Source of the DNA: Flammeovirga pacifica
Lineage (GTDB): Bacteria; Bacteroidota; Bacteroidia; Cytophagales; Flammeovirgaceae
NCBI RefSeq assembly: GCF_000807855.2
Contig: NZ_JRYR02000001.1
Span: 4,821,427 to 4,885,426 of the forward strand
Direction of reading: 5' to 3'
Length of the DNA stretch: 64,000 nt
The translations under genes were made by a program, and so were the position numbers. Under the pieces are notes generated by a model, which had not been told where the DNA came from, did no database searches, and saw only the letters and a program-made list of their open reading frames with translations. Positions 19,710 through 28,060 of this stretch are shown in pieces. How positions within the stretch are numbered: position 1 is the stretch's first letter; the number at the start of each line of letters is the position of its first letter.

Positions 19710-20630
19710 TTAAATTCTTTCAAATAAGTCAAATATATCTAGAGTTTTTTTCTTGTTCTTATAGATCAATAGGGGAATATTAAGATCAGATTGTAATAAT
19801 TGTTCAGCTGTTGAACTTAATATCATCGAAGCCATCCATGTTCTGCTTTTAGAACCAACTACTACGATATTTGCACCTTCTGCTTTTACTGTTTTATAAA
19901 TAGCATCAAACACACTTTCGGCATCACTTATTAAAACAGACTTAGTAGTGATTCCGTCACTATTTTTAGTTTTACTTACAAAATGATTTAGTTTCTTTTG
20001 AGAAACTTCTTCTAAAACTTTTGCAACCTCTTCATAACTCTTACCTGTAGAAGAATACCCTGACGGTACTTTATAACAATTGATAGCAGTTACTTCTACG
20101 TTATCAATTAATTGAGCAATTTCTTCTACTTGTTCAAGGGCTTCTTTAGAAGTATCACTAAAATCTATTGGTAAGATTACTTTTGGTGCTTCTTCATTTA
20201 ATAACTCAGGAGCAAACATGATAGATGCAGGTGAGAATGAAGCAATTTTTCTAGCTATTGCACCAGTTTTATTTTTTTTGTCAGTTTTTCCTAAAATCAC
20301 CAAACTAGCTTGCTTTCTTTTAGAAATTTTGATGATAGTTTCAGCAGGATCACCTTCTTCAATCATTAATTCATGATTTAATTCTTTAGCAAAAGGTAAA
20401 TGCTCTGAAATAAGTTCCTCCATATCCTTTTTGATAGATTCATCCAAAGGACTTAACATATCAGGATATTTCTCGATGACTTCTTCTGGTAAATCTAAAG
20501 ACTCTTGAACATGAATAAAATAAATTTTTTCAATTTCGTTACGTTGAATGTATTTACTAGCATGTTTTAATAATGGAATATCTTTATCAGTTCCATCTAA
20601 GGCAATAATTGTTCTTTTGAATACTGACAT
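19710..20630 (-). CDS. Universal stress protein with two tandem Usp domains
   Basis: A 306-residue cytoplasmic protein with two Usp folds (about 1-145 and 152-295). Seen: domain 1 begins KRTIIALDGTDKD and ends around VILGKTDKKNKTG; domain 2 begins KVILPIDFSDTSKEAL and ends with IVVVGSKSRT...SSTAEQLL, which resembles the ATP-binding G-x2-G-x9-G-S/T loop. Tandem Usp proteins are common in Bacteroidota. The role is probably a stress or adenylate sensor; no partner is identified. It is a single gene with its own terminator. Confidence 0.88.
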   Translation of the reverse strand: MSVFKRTIIALDGTDKDIPLLKHASKYIQRNEIEKIYFIHVQESLDLPEEVIEKYPDMLSPLDESIKKDMEELISEHLPFAKELNHELMIEEGDPAETIIKISKRKQASLVILGKTDKKNKTGAIARKIASFSPASIMFAPELLNEEAPKVILPIDFSDTSKEALEQVEEIAQLIDNVEVTAINCYKVPSGYSSTGKSYEEVAKVLEEVSQKKLNHFVSKTKNSDGITTKSVLISDAESVFDAIYKTVKAEGANIVVVGSKSRTWMASMILSSTAEQLLQSDLNIPLLIYKNKKKTLDIFDLFERI

Positions 20631-20716
20631 TTTATTTTGGTTTATGGTTAATCTATTTATAAATATAAAGTTAGCATTTCTGATAAGGTTTCAAATGATA
20701 ACAGTCAGTAAACAAA

Positions 20717-20749
20717 AAAAGCTGTACAATATTCCATTGTACAGCTTTT
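20717..20749 (-). terminator. Terminator of the caspase-fold gene
   Basis: 14-bp perfect arms (AAAAGCTGTACAAT / ATTGTACAGCTTTT) with a five-base loop, 26 bases after the stop. Confidence 0.9.
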
Positions 20750-20774
20750 AAAAAACTTTAAAAGTGAAAAAAAA

Positions 20775-23700
20775 TTACTTTTCGAGCTTCTCAAGACGCA
20801 TCATAGCAGCGGCATAAAAGTTACCTAGTGGATACTTTCTAATGTAAGATTTGTATCCTTCTGCAGTATCAATTTTTTGAGCTTTCTTCCAATCGTCCTC
20901 TTCTTTCACTTGAGAGTCGTTTTTCAAGTTTTTGATTTTTTCTTTCGCTTCTTTCCAGTATACCTTTTTTGTAGTGACATTTAAGTAATTAAAATAAGCA
21001 CCAAGTGTATTTTCATTACAAGTGTCAATCCAAAGTTTTTCTTCTTCAGGGTCAGATTCTACAGTATCTTCCACTAATTCAACAGGTGTTTGATCTGTAG
21101 TTTCTTGGAAATTATCTTCAATTTGACTTGTTACTTCAGATCCAAAAGAAACTTCTTCAGTAGATTCCTCTTCTAAGGTAATTTCTTCTATCTCTTCAGT
21201 GGCGATTTCATCAATAATAGCAGGAACTTCTTCTTCAGTTGATGTAGGTTCTTCAAAAGTAGGAGTTGGTTCTGTAGTTTCAATACTAGAAACCTCTACT
21301 TCTTCACTATTTTGAATAGTATTGATACGAGAATAAGCATCAGCTAAATAAGAATTCTCTTCTGTTCTAGCAAGGTATTCTTTGTAGCTATCTACTGTAT
21401 TAATTTTACTTGCAGTAGACCAAAGATCTTCCTCGTTTAATCCTTCACTAAATGTTGGTGAAGTCTCTGATGTATTATCTTCCGTATTAATAACCTCTTC
21501 TACTGTTTCTGTAGGTTCGCTAACGAATTCTTCAATAACAGACTCAACCTCTGTGATATCTTCTTCAACTTTAGGTTCAACTATTGTTGGAGTTGGAATA
21601 GGAGTAGATAAAGTTACTTCAGGTATTTCCCCTTGATCTATTTTATTAATTCTATAATATGCTTCTGCAATTTGATCTGCAGTTTTAGAATATTTGATGT
21701 ATTCTAAATAAGAATCTTTAGAATTAAAGGTTTCAGCTCTTCTCCATAAGTCTTCTTCAGACATATTTTCAACATCATCTTCTGTTGTTGAAGGAGCGTC
21801 TTCTGTTGTCTCTGTCTCTGATGATATTTCTTCAGAAGTATCTATAGTTTCTTCAAAAGTATTCTCAATAATTTCAGATTCAATGTTACTATTTTCTTCT
21901 TTTTCTATAGCTGAATCAGAAAGTTGTTGCGCTTCTTCTAAACTAAATGAATCAGCACTTATTTCAGTAACTTGAATAGGAGACTCCTCTATTTTTTGCT
22001 CTTCAATTTCATCAGTCTGTGGATGTTCTTCCACCGTAACGTCAGATAAAGTTGCAGTATTTTCAGAAGGCGTGTTCTCTACAGAAGCACCGTTCTTTTC
22101 ATCTTCAACTTCTCTAATGGCTTCATCCATTACAAGGTCGAGTTCTGAAACAGGTAAAGGCGTAGCTTCTTTTTGAGGTTTACTTTCAAGCTTTTTATTG
22201 AAAATTAATCGATCAGTTTCTGTCCATAATAACAGCTCACCTTTCAATCCTTTTGCTTCTTCAATTTTAGCTAAAACCTCTTCTATTGGTTCCATACGTA
22301 GATCCATTAGTAAAGCTCGATCAATTCCAAGCTCTTCTACAATAGGAGTCACCTTTGGAGGATCGACACTTACTGTTGGTGCTATGTCTTTTTGTTCTTT
22401 TATTTTTTCAGTAACAACAGTGTTGTTAATCTGCTCAATTCTTTGATGTGCTTTATTGATGTATTTCCCTTCTGGGAACATCGATAGGTAGAATTGATAT
22501 CCTTCAATAGAATTCCATACAGCGGTTTTCTTCCAGATATTATCTTCGAGTTCTTTGGTTACTTCTTCCTTTGTTTGAGGTTGAAGTTCAGTAATTAATT
22601 CCTGTTTGATTTTTTCTCGAAGATCAGCTTCTAATTGAGATTCTTTTGATTTGATCTCTTCAGTCAATTGATTATTAATCTTTTGACCAAATTCAGCTTC
22701 AATTTCTTTTCTAACCTCTTCTCTTAATTCGTTTTCACGAAGCAGAACATTTTCACATTCTTGTTTTCTTCTAGCAACCACAGGATCATTTCTATGTTCC
22801 AATGCTTTACTATAGTAGTCTTTTGCTTCGTTAAACTGATTTTCGAAATAAGCTTTATCGCCTAAATCTACCCAATTAGCAAAGTTTAATTCAGTATCAC
22901 AGTACTCAATTCTTTGTTTATAGGCAGCGTTTTCAGGAGTTAAATCTGAGAGTTGCTTATAAGTTGCTTTAGACGCAACAAAATCTTTTCTATCGAATTG
23001 ATCAATTGCAATTTTCTCTAAAGATTTAACTATACCGTCTTTTGCTACATCTTCGTTACGTATTTCATAGGCAGCTGTAAAACGTTCTTTTGCAGCAATA
23101 TATGACTGCGTAAGATACATGTGTTCAGCTTGTTGCAACGTTTCTATAAATGCAGCAAGATTATTGAATTCCTCATCGTTTTCATAATTTACAATTCCCT
23201 CTTTAAGTAAAGGAAGTGCATCATTAAAACGTTTTTCTTGGAAACACTTATCAATATCTACACGTAATTTCTTAGTGATAGAAAATCTTTTATTTAAACT
23301 GATAGGTGATTCTTCAGATTTATCTGAAAGGAATAAAGTTTCTTCTAGACCAACAGTAGAAGAAAAATGATTTTTTAAATCAGCAACTGTTAAAACTTCA
23401 CTTTCTTTTTCCACACCTAGTTGGAAAATATCAGTTAAGCCAGCAGCGATACTTTTTGTACTATTCTCTTTATTGAACTCAGAAAGTATAAAAGACTTAT
23501 TTGGCCCAAAAGGCATAAGTTCTTCAATAGTCTTTACTGATAATTCTTCAAATTTATCACCAAAGGTTTGTGCTTTTCTATATTCAGCATCTAGAATAAT
23601 AAATGCTCTTTTTGCTTTCGATTCATTGATAAGTTCCACAATCTCATTTAGCGGAATTCCATTGATATGGCATTGCTGAATGGTCGTATGTGGAGAAGAA

Positions 23701-23999
23701 AGAATCAGTTTACCTCTTCTTTCGATTAAATATCCAGAATAGAAAAATATTAGAGTGTCTTCTGTGGTATCCGCAATTTCAGCAACACGCTCTTTTATCA
23801 TCGTGTTCCCTTCGGAGTCTACCAAAGAAATGATATCTTTTTCATTCAGTCCAAGGATTTGTTGGTCTGTTAAAGTCTCTCTTAAAAGACTGATATCTTT
23901 ATACACATGCTCTCTTCTTTGGAGTTGGTCGTCCTTAAGAAAAGTTCCGATTCCAATTAAAATTGCTCGGGATTTTGATGAGTCAAACATCAATGGCAT
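20775..23999 (-). CDS. Caspase-fold protein lacking catalytic His/Cys, with TPR-like region and five C-terminal repeats
   Basis: A 1074-residue protein without signal peptide. Residues 9-210 look like a C14 caspase/metacaspase domain (RAILIGIGTF at the start, DTLIFFYSGY at 81-90, FIILDAEYRKA at 133-143). Normal domains have SGH and DACHSG; here Tyr90 and Glu139 stand at the catalytic His and Cys positions, so it is probably not a protease. Residues about 245-415 are TPR-like helical pairs, 420-483 a charged coiled coil. A motif of about 40 residues then occurs five times (near 484, 746, 855, 985 and 1033; pattern LW...A...(N)...Y..Y......Y...A..RI..I), separated by Glu/Ser/Thr-rich low-complexity linkers. 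A scaffold or sensor role is an inference. The small acidic protein at 24124 lies upstream on the same strand. Confidence 0.8.
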   Translation of the reverse strand: MPLMFDSSKSRAILIGIGTFLKDDQLQRREHVYKDISLLRETLTDQQILGLNEKDIISLVDSEGNTMIKERVAEIADTTEDTLIFFYSGYLIERRGKLILSSPHTTIQQCHINGIPLNEIVELINESKAKRAFIILDAEYRKAQTFGDKFEELSVKTIEELMPFGPNKSFILSEFNKENSTKSIAAGLTDIFQLGVEKESEVLTVADLKNHFSSTVGLEETLFLSDKSEESPISLNKRFSITKKLRVDIDKCFQEKRFNDALPLLKEGIVNYENDEEFNNLAAFIETLQQAEHMYLTQSYIAAKERFTAAYEIRNEDVAKDGIVKSLEKIAIDQFDRKDFVASKATYKQLSDLTPENAAYKQRIEYCDTELNFANWVDLGDKAYFENQFNEAKDYYSKALEHRNDPVVARRKQECENVLLRENELREEVRKEIEAEFGQKINNQLTEEIKSKESQLEADLREKIKQELITELQPQTKEEVTKELEDNIWKKTAVWNSIEGYQFYLSMFPEGKYINKAHQRIEQINNTVVTEKIKEQKDIAPTVSVDPPKVTPIVEELGIDRALLMDLRMEPIEEVLAKIEEAKGLKGELLLWTETDRLIFNKKLESKPQKEATPLPVSELDLVMDEAIREVEDEKNGASVENTPSENTATLSDVTVEEHPQTDEIEEQKIEESPIQVTEISADSFSLEEAQQLSDSAIEKEENSNIESEIIENTFEETIDTSEEISSETETTEDAPSTTEDDVENMSEEDLWRRAETFNSKDSYLEYIKYSKTADQIAEAYYRINKIDQGEIPEVTLSTPIPTPTIVEPKVEEDITEVESVIEEFVSEPTETVEEVINTEDNTSETSPTFSEGLNEEDLWSTASKINTVDSYKEYLARTEENSYLADAYSRINTIQNSEEVEVSSIETTEPTPTFEEPTSTEEEVPAIIDEIATEEIEEITLEEESTEEVSFGSEVTSQIEDNFQETTDQTPVELVEDTVESDPEEEKLWIDTCNENTLGAYFNYLNVTTKKVYWKEAKEKIKNLKNDSQVKEEDDWKKAQKIDTAEGYKSYIRKYPLGNFYAAAMMRLEKLEK

Positions 24000-24123
24000 A
24001 TCAAATAGTACTAAAGAATTTCAATAATAAAAATTGTGCGAATGGTAATACAGTAGATTGGCCAATGCACTTCAAAAAATATAACGTTATGAATTGATTA
24101 CTATTGTGCAAAGAGGATGGAAT

Positions 24124-24369
24124 TTATTCATCATTAGAAAGATCTTTATCAATAGCATCATCATAGTCTTCTCTTATGATATTAATTTCAGCAAGGAAAT
24201 CATCAGGATAGGGACTATTTTTTTCTTCTTGGGAAAGTTTTTTCTTTGCTGAATTGATTTTTTCCAGATCCACTTCTTCATCGCTTGAGTTATCAGCATT
24301 AAGTCTGTCCTCAGCTTCTAAAGCTTCCCAATCTATTTCTTCTGTCGATTTTTTATTTGAGTTTCCCAT
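24124..24369 (-). CDS. Small acidic hypothetical protein
   Basis: An 81-residue, strongly acidic, soluble protein (STEEIDWEALEAEDRL start; many Asp/Glu/Asn/Ser). No motif recognised. Coding is supported by an ATG start, codon use like its neighbours and a position in line with the caspase-fold gene 124 bases downstream, with no hairpin between them, so co-transcription is possible. The disordered, acidic composition recalls the linkers of its neighbour, but no sequence repeat is shared. Confidence 0.6.
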   Translation of the reverse strand: MGNSNKKSTEEIDWEALEAEDRLNADNSSDEEVDLEKINSAKKKLSQEEKNSPYPDDFLAEINIIREDYDDAIDKDLSNDE

Positions 24370-24550
24370 GGATTCCTTTGAATTATAAATAGTTTAAATA
24401 AAGAATGAAAAAACATACACGATGCTTTTAATAACTATTTATTTAATGGATTAAGATACTACAAAATTATAAAATATCTATCAAGATTGGAAGTTAAATA
24501 AGTAACAAAAAAAACAAAAATATTTATTTTAATATATAAAATATTATACC

Positions 24551-24585
24551 AAAAAAGCAGAAAGAGGTGATCTATCTGCTTTTTT
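24551..24585 (-). terminator. Terminator of the nucleosidase-like gene
   Basis: 11-bp arms (AAAAAAGCAGA / TCTGCTTTTTT) with a 13-base loop, 18 bases after the stop at 24603. Confidence 0.85.
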
Positions 24586-24602
24586 ATTGAATATGTTGAA
24601 AA

Positions 24603-26297
24603 TTAAGCCCCTAAAATCTTTTCAAGGATCTTTAAAGTGATCGCATAGGTAGGTTTTACCCCTGTTAAACCTAAACTGCCATTGGCTAAAGTACTACCTG
24701 TTATTAACGGGTTGTCTGAAGCATAATAAGCATATCTTACTTTGACATCTTTTCTTATATTATTTCTAATTTTTGATGCTCCTTGAATGGCTTTTTGATA
24801 ATGAGCCCCTTCCATTTCTAGTCCGATAGCTCCCCAAGATGATTCTTTGAAGTACTTTAAGATATCTTTATTCTGTAATGAGGTGCCTAGAACAGAAATC
24901 ATAGGTCCATGAACAAAGTTCAGATTTAAATCTTTGAAATCTTTAAAGTCTTCTACCGTTAAATCATTTTCAACAGGGTAGTTGTCTGCAGTTCCTTCAA
25001 AAACATGAGCGTTAGGAATCATAATGTCTCCTTTTTCTCCTTTTAAAATACCTGCTTTACCCATAATGGATACAGATTGAACTTCCATTGGAATGTTTAG
25101 CCCATCACCGAAATAGGGTTTGAGCAATTCATCCATCGTTTCAAAAGCCTGTTCTCCAAATGCATAATCCATTACGATAATAATTGGTGCATTTTTCTTG
25201 TCCTTTTTCTTATTTAATTTAAGATTTGAAGGCAAAAGGTTGGATTGAATATTTGCTGTGTCAAAAACTTGAACCGAAATATTTGTTCCAGACTCTTCAG
25301 AGATTTGAATCATTCCTTTTTCAAAGGCTTTCTTTCTAATTTTATCTCTTAAATGTCCATTTTCAGGTTGACTGACCATTTCCATCAATTTATCAAAATC
25401 TGTTTCATTCACTTCATTTGATAAAGCTTCTTGAGCATAAAAAGAGTTCATCACACTATGTAAATTAGCACTGATAATGTGAATTGGTCTTTGTATTACC
25501 TCATGATCTAGAAGTACCTTTTTAATTCTTGTAGCCCATCTATCTCCATAAATATGGTGTCCAATTCTTTCTCTAAGTGTTGGACTAAAGCTAATAACTC
25601 TTGATTTACCTTTTTGAGCTTCATCAATGGCTAATTTACCCATCCAATAAACGATGTGGAAAAGCCCGTTATTTTTATCGCTATTTTGTACAAACCTCTT
25701 ATGTGCATTTTTAGTTTCAGCATAAGTCTGACCTAATAATGTGGCAAGGTAAGTATAAGCTACTTCTTCATTTTGAATAGATAACTCTTCTTCACCTGTT
25801 ACAATTTTTTCGAGTTGAATCCACTCTCTAACAGGGTTACCTTTATCATCTTCAGCATGTTCTTTAATTTTTTGTGCCTCTATATAGATAAAAGTAAGAT
25901 GAGTAAGGATGTCATAAATTTCTGAACGACCTCTCGTTATTTCTATAAACATTTGCTCCTCATCAATTCTATAGCAATTACGTCTACGTGCATGAGGAAT
26001 TATTTTCTCGAAAGAAGATTTTTCATAACCTTCTTCAGAAGTTAGTTTTATATATCGTGTTTCTTCTATCCCTTTTGGTAATCGATCATAGACATATACT
26101 AAACCATTGAGATCTACTTTCTGAGAATCTGCAAGTGTACCATATATCTCAGGTTGTAATATTAATAAGTCTTGCATTATAGCATGGCCCGATGCTCCTC
26201 CTGGCTTGTAATGACCTCTTATAAAAAGGTGACGCATTACAACATACATTCTTTCGATGGCAGCTCTTGATGCTTGTGCTCTAGTTAATTCTATCAT
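24603..26297 (-). CDS. Large protein with C-terminal nucleoside-phosphorylase-like region
   Basis: A 564-residue soluble protein, probably the Bacteroidota family DUF6909 (from memory, not checked). Residues 1-330 are helical with no known motif. The C-terminal about 200 residues resemble the purine nucleoside phosphorylase/nucleosidase fold: MGKAGILKGEKGDIMIPN (cf. the GxxG...GD-hhhP pattern), HGPMISVLGTS, and GLEMEGAHYQKA, where EMEG parallels the ribose-binding EMEx motif. YASDNPLITG near the end parallels the D-x-S/N purine-site region. Substrate and reaction are unknown. It follows a methyltransferase gene after 120 bases and a terminator. Confidence 0.65.
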   Translation of the reverse strand: MIELTRAQASRAAIERMYVVMRHLFIRGHYKPGGASGHAIMQDLLILQPEIYGTLADSQKVDLNGLVYVYDRLPKGIEETRYIKLTSEEGYEKSSFEKIIPHARRRNCYRIDEEQMFIEITRGRSEIYDILTHLTFIYIEAQKIKEHAEDDKGNPVREWIQLEKIVTGEEELSIQNEEVAYTYLATLLGQTYAETKNAHKRFVQNSDKNNGLFHIVYWMGKLAIDEAQKGKSRVISFSPTLRERIGHHIYGDRWATRIKKVLLDHEVIQRPIHIISANLHSVMNSFYAQEALSNEVNETDFDKLMEMVSQPENGHLRDKIRKKAFEKGMIQISEESGTNISVQVFDTANIQSNLLPSNLKLNKKKDKKNAPIIIVMDYAFGEQAFETMDELLKPYFGDGLNIPMEVQSVSIMGKAGILKGEKGDIMIPNAHVFEGTADNYPVENDLTVEDFKDFKDLNLNFVHGPMISVLGTSLQNKDILKYFKESSWGAIGLEMEGAHYQKAIQGASKIRNNIRKDVKVRYAYYASDNPLITGSTLANGSLGLTGVKPTYAITLKILEKILGA

Positions 26298-26378
26298 AAA
26301 TTATTTATATGTTTTATTTACAGTAAAGAGATTATTATATGGTAGGTTTGATTAAAAATAAATCATGGTGTATAAAAA

Positions 26379-26399
26379 TAGCCTATATAAAATAGACTA
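26379..26399 (-). terminator. Terminator of the methyltransferase gene
   Basis: On the minus strand TAGTCTAT / ATAGGCTA pair (one G-U) around a five-base loop, followed by TTTTTATA, 18 bases after the stop at 26418. Confidence 0.75.
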
Positions 26400-26417
26400 C
26401 TGATGATTTTTTATTTT

Positions 26418-27167
26418 TTAATCATTTCTTAATGTTAAGGACACTAAGTAGTGATTTAAATCTCCGACTTGTAGGAGTTCTATATCGTAACCAGCAGTGG
26501 CGGCATATTCTTCTAAAACAGGATAGCTCACGTATAACCAATCAAATTCAGGACCTTTGATGTCTTTAAACTCCATCCAATACTGAATCTGTCCATAATA
26601 TTCTGCGGTGAGATCGATGAGGTAAGAACCGTCTTCGTCTTCAAATAAGTGGATGATATCAGAAGAGTCAAAAATCAATTGACCTCCTTCATTTAGAAAA
26701 GTTTTGGCTTTTAATAAAAAGTCGGCTAAACCATCTAAAGTACCTACTAGACCAATTCCATTCATCAACATCAAAAGAGAGTCGAACTTAGGTCCATCGT
26801 AGTGGTAGATGTCTCCAGCAATAACTTTATTAATTCCCCTTTTTTTCATGGTATTACAAGCTAGCATAGATATATCCATAGCTGTAACATCCTCACCTCT
26901 TTTTTGAAGGGCAAGAGCATGTGATCCTGCTCCAGCACCAACATCTAGAATTTTTCCTCTACACTTGTCTAGTGCGAGAACTTCTATCTCAGGCATGTCT
27001 TTTTCTTCTCTAAAAAGAAGGGGGACTGGAATGTCATCAGGCTCGCTAAAATCAGAATAGACCTTTACACAAAGATCTTCATTGTTCGAATCGAAAAAAG
27101 CAGAAATTCCACTTCCCATTGGGTCATTTTCAGGGGCTAATGTTTTACCAAAAACTTTTTCTGTCAT
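26418..27167 (-). CDS. Class I SAM-dependent methyltransferase
   Basis: A 249-residue soluble protein. Seen: motif I ILDVGAGAGSHALAL (73-87), motif II VTAMDIS, and a post-I segment around the FDSLLMLMNGIGLVG region. The pattern fits small-molecule methyltransferases (Methyltransf_11/25 type); no RNA- or DNA-specific motif is visible, so the substrate is unknown. It has its own terminator and 214 bases of AT-rich upstream sequence, so it is probably monocistronic. Confidence 0.85.
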   Translation of the reverse strand: MTEKVFGKTLAPENDPMGSGISAFFDSNNEDLCVKVYSDFSEPDDIPVPLLFREEKDMPEIEVLALDKCRGKILDVGAGAGSHALALQKRGEDVTAMDISMLACNTMKKRGINKVIAGDIYHYDGPKFDSLLMLMNGIGLVGTLDGLADFLLKAKTFLNEGGQLIFDSSDIIHLFEDEDGSYLIDLTAEYYGQIQYWMEFKDIKGPEFDWLYVSYPVLEEYAATAGYDIELLQVGDLNHYLVSLTLRND

Positions 27168-27394
27168 ATATTATATTCTCGTAGTATTGATAATGTAAAA
27201 TTTTCGCAAATAACTATAAAAACATTGCCAAAACAAATAATCGCCAATTTATTAAGATTTGTTTGTTTTTTCAAACTAAATAAATTCTAATTTGCTAGTA
27301 TTTAGCTGATTACATTATAGTTGATGAGATGGGTAATAAAAGGAGATCTATCAATAATAGTGCTTTATATCTAGAAATTAGGTAGAATAATTGG

Positions 27395-27952
27395 TTAAAA
27401 AAGAGCGACTAACCTGTAATAATCAACCAAGGTTATTCTGAAAGCTTCTCTTTCTTTTTTTGTAGATAAAAATGACATCGTTTTATCTCCAAAAGTGATT
27501 TCAAATTGTACACCATCTTTTTTTAGGGCATTGTATATTTCTGTCACAAAAGTAAACTGTTCTTTCATGCCTCCTTGTTGGTATCTGATTTCATCCCAAA
27601 AGCCAGAACTATCCGTCCACTTTACTTTATAATGCATATAACCATCGAATGTGTTGTTTGGTGAAAGCATGATATATGCATTTTGCGTTTTTTCGTGGAA
27701 AACAATATGTAATTGTATGATCGCTTTTGTCGAATCTTCTACTGATTTACTAATTTGATAGATTTGTATATCATCAGTAGCTTGATCAGCATCGATAATA
27801 TCGTAATAAGAGGCTCGGACATTTTTAAAAAACATCCTTGTTTGATCTAAAGTATCGAATTTAGGTTGGTTAGGATCAATATAAATGTTTTTATGTGACT
27901 GACAGGAGAATAATAATAGGAGTAATAGGAAAGTGAAATGAGAGGGCTTCAT
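27395..27952 (-). CDS. Small lipoprotein, unknown function
   Basis: About 185 residues from the ATG at 27952: signal peptide MKPSHFTFLLLLLLFSC with a lipobox Cys at position 17. An in-frame ATG at 27991 would add 13 residues, but it lies inside the tgt terminator hairpin and would precede the signal peptide, so I reject it. The mature part (NIYIDPNQPKFDTLDQ..., GDKTMSFL near the end) matches no family I know. It lies just downstream of tgt on the same strand and may be expressed by read-through. Confidence 0.75.
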   Translation of the reverse strand: MKPSHFTFLLLLLLFSCQSHKNIYIDPNQPKFDTLDQTRMFFKNVRASYYDIIDADQATDDIQIYQISKSVEDSTKAIIQLHIVFHEKTQNAYIMLSPNNTFDGYMHYKVKWTDSSGFWDEIRYQQGGMKEQFTFVTEIYNALKKDGVQFEITFGDKTMSFLSTKKEREAFRITLVDYYRLVALF

Positions 27953-27981
27953 CATGGGTGGCAGGTTTTTCTTTATAAAAA

Positions 27982-28013
27982 TGTAGGACATGAAATTGCT
28001 TTCATGTCCTACA
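27982..28013 (-). terminator. tgt terminator
   Basis: Perfect 14-bp stem (TGTAGGACATGAAA / TTTCATGTCCTACA) with loop TTGC; on the minus strand it is followed by a T run. 47 bases after the tgt stop. Confidence 0.9.
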
Positions 28014-28060
28014 AAATAACTCTTTCTCGCAAGAATTGTTATTCTAATTTGTTGTAAATA

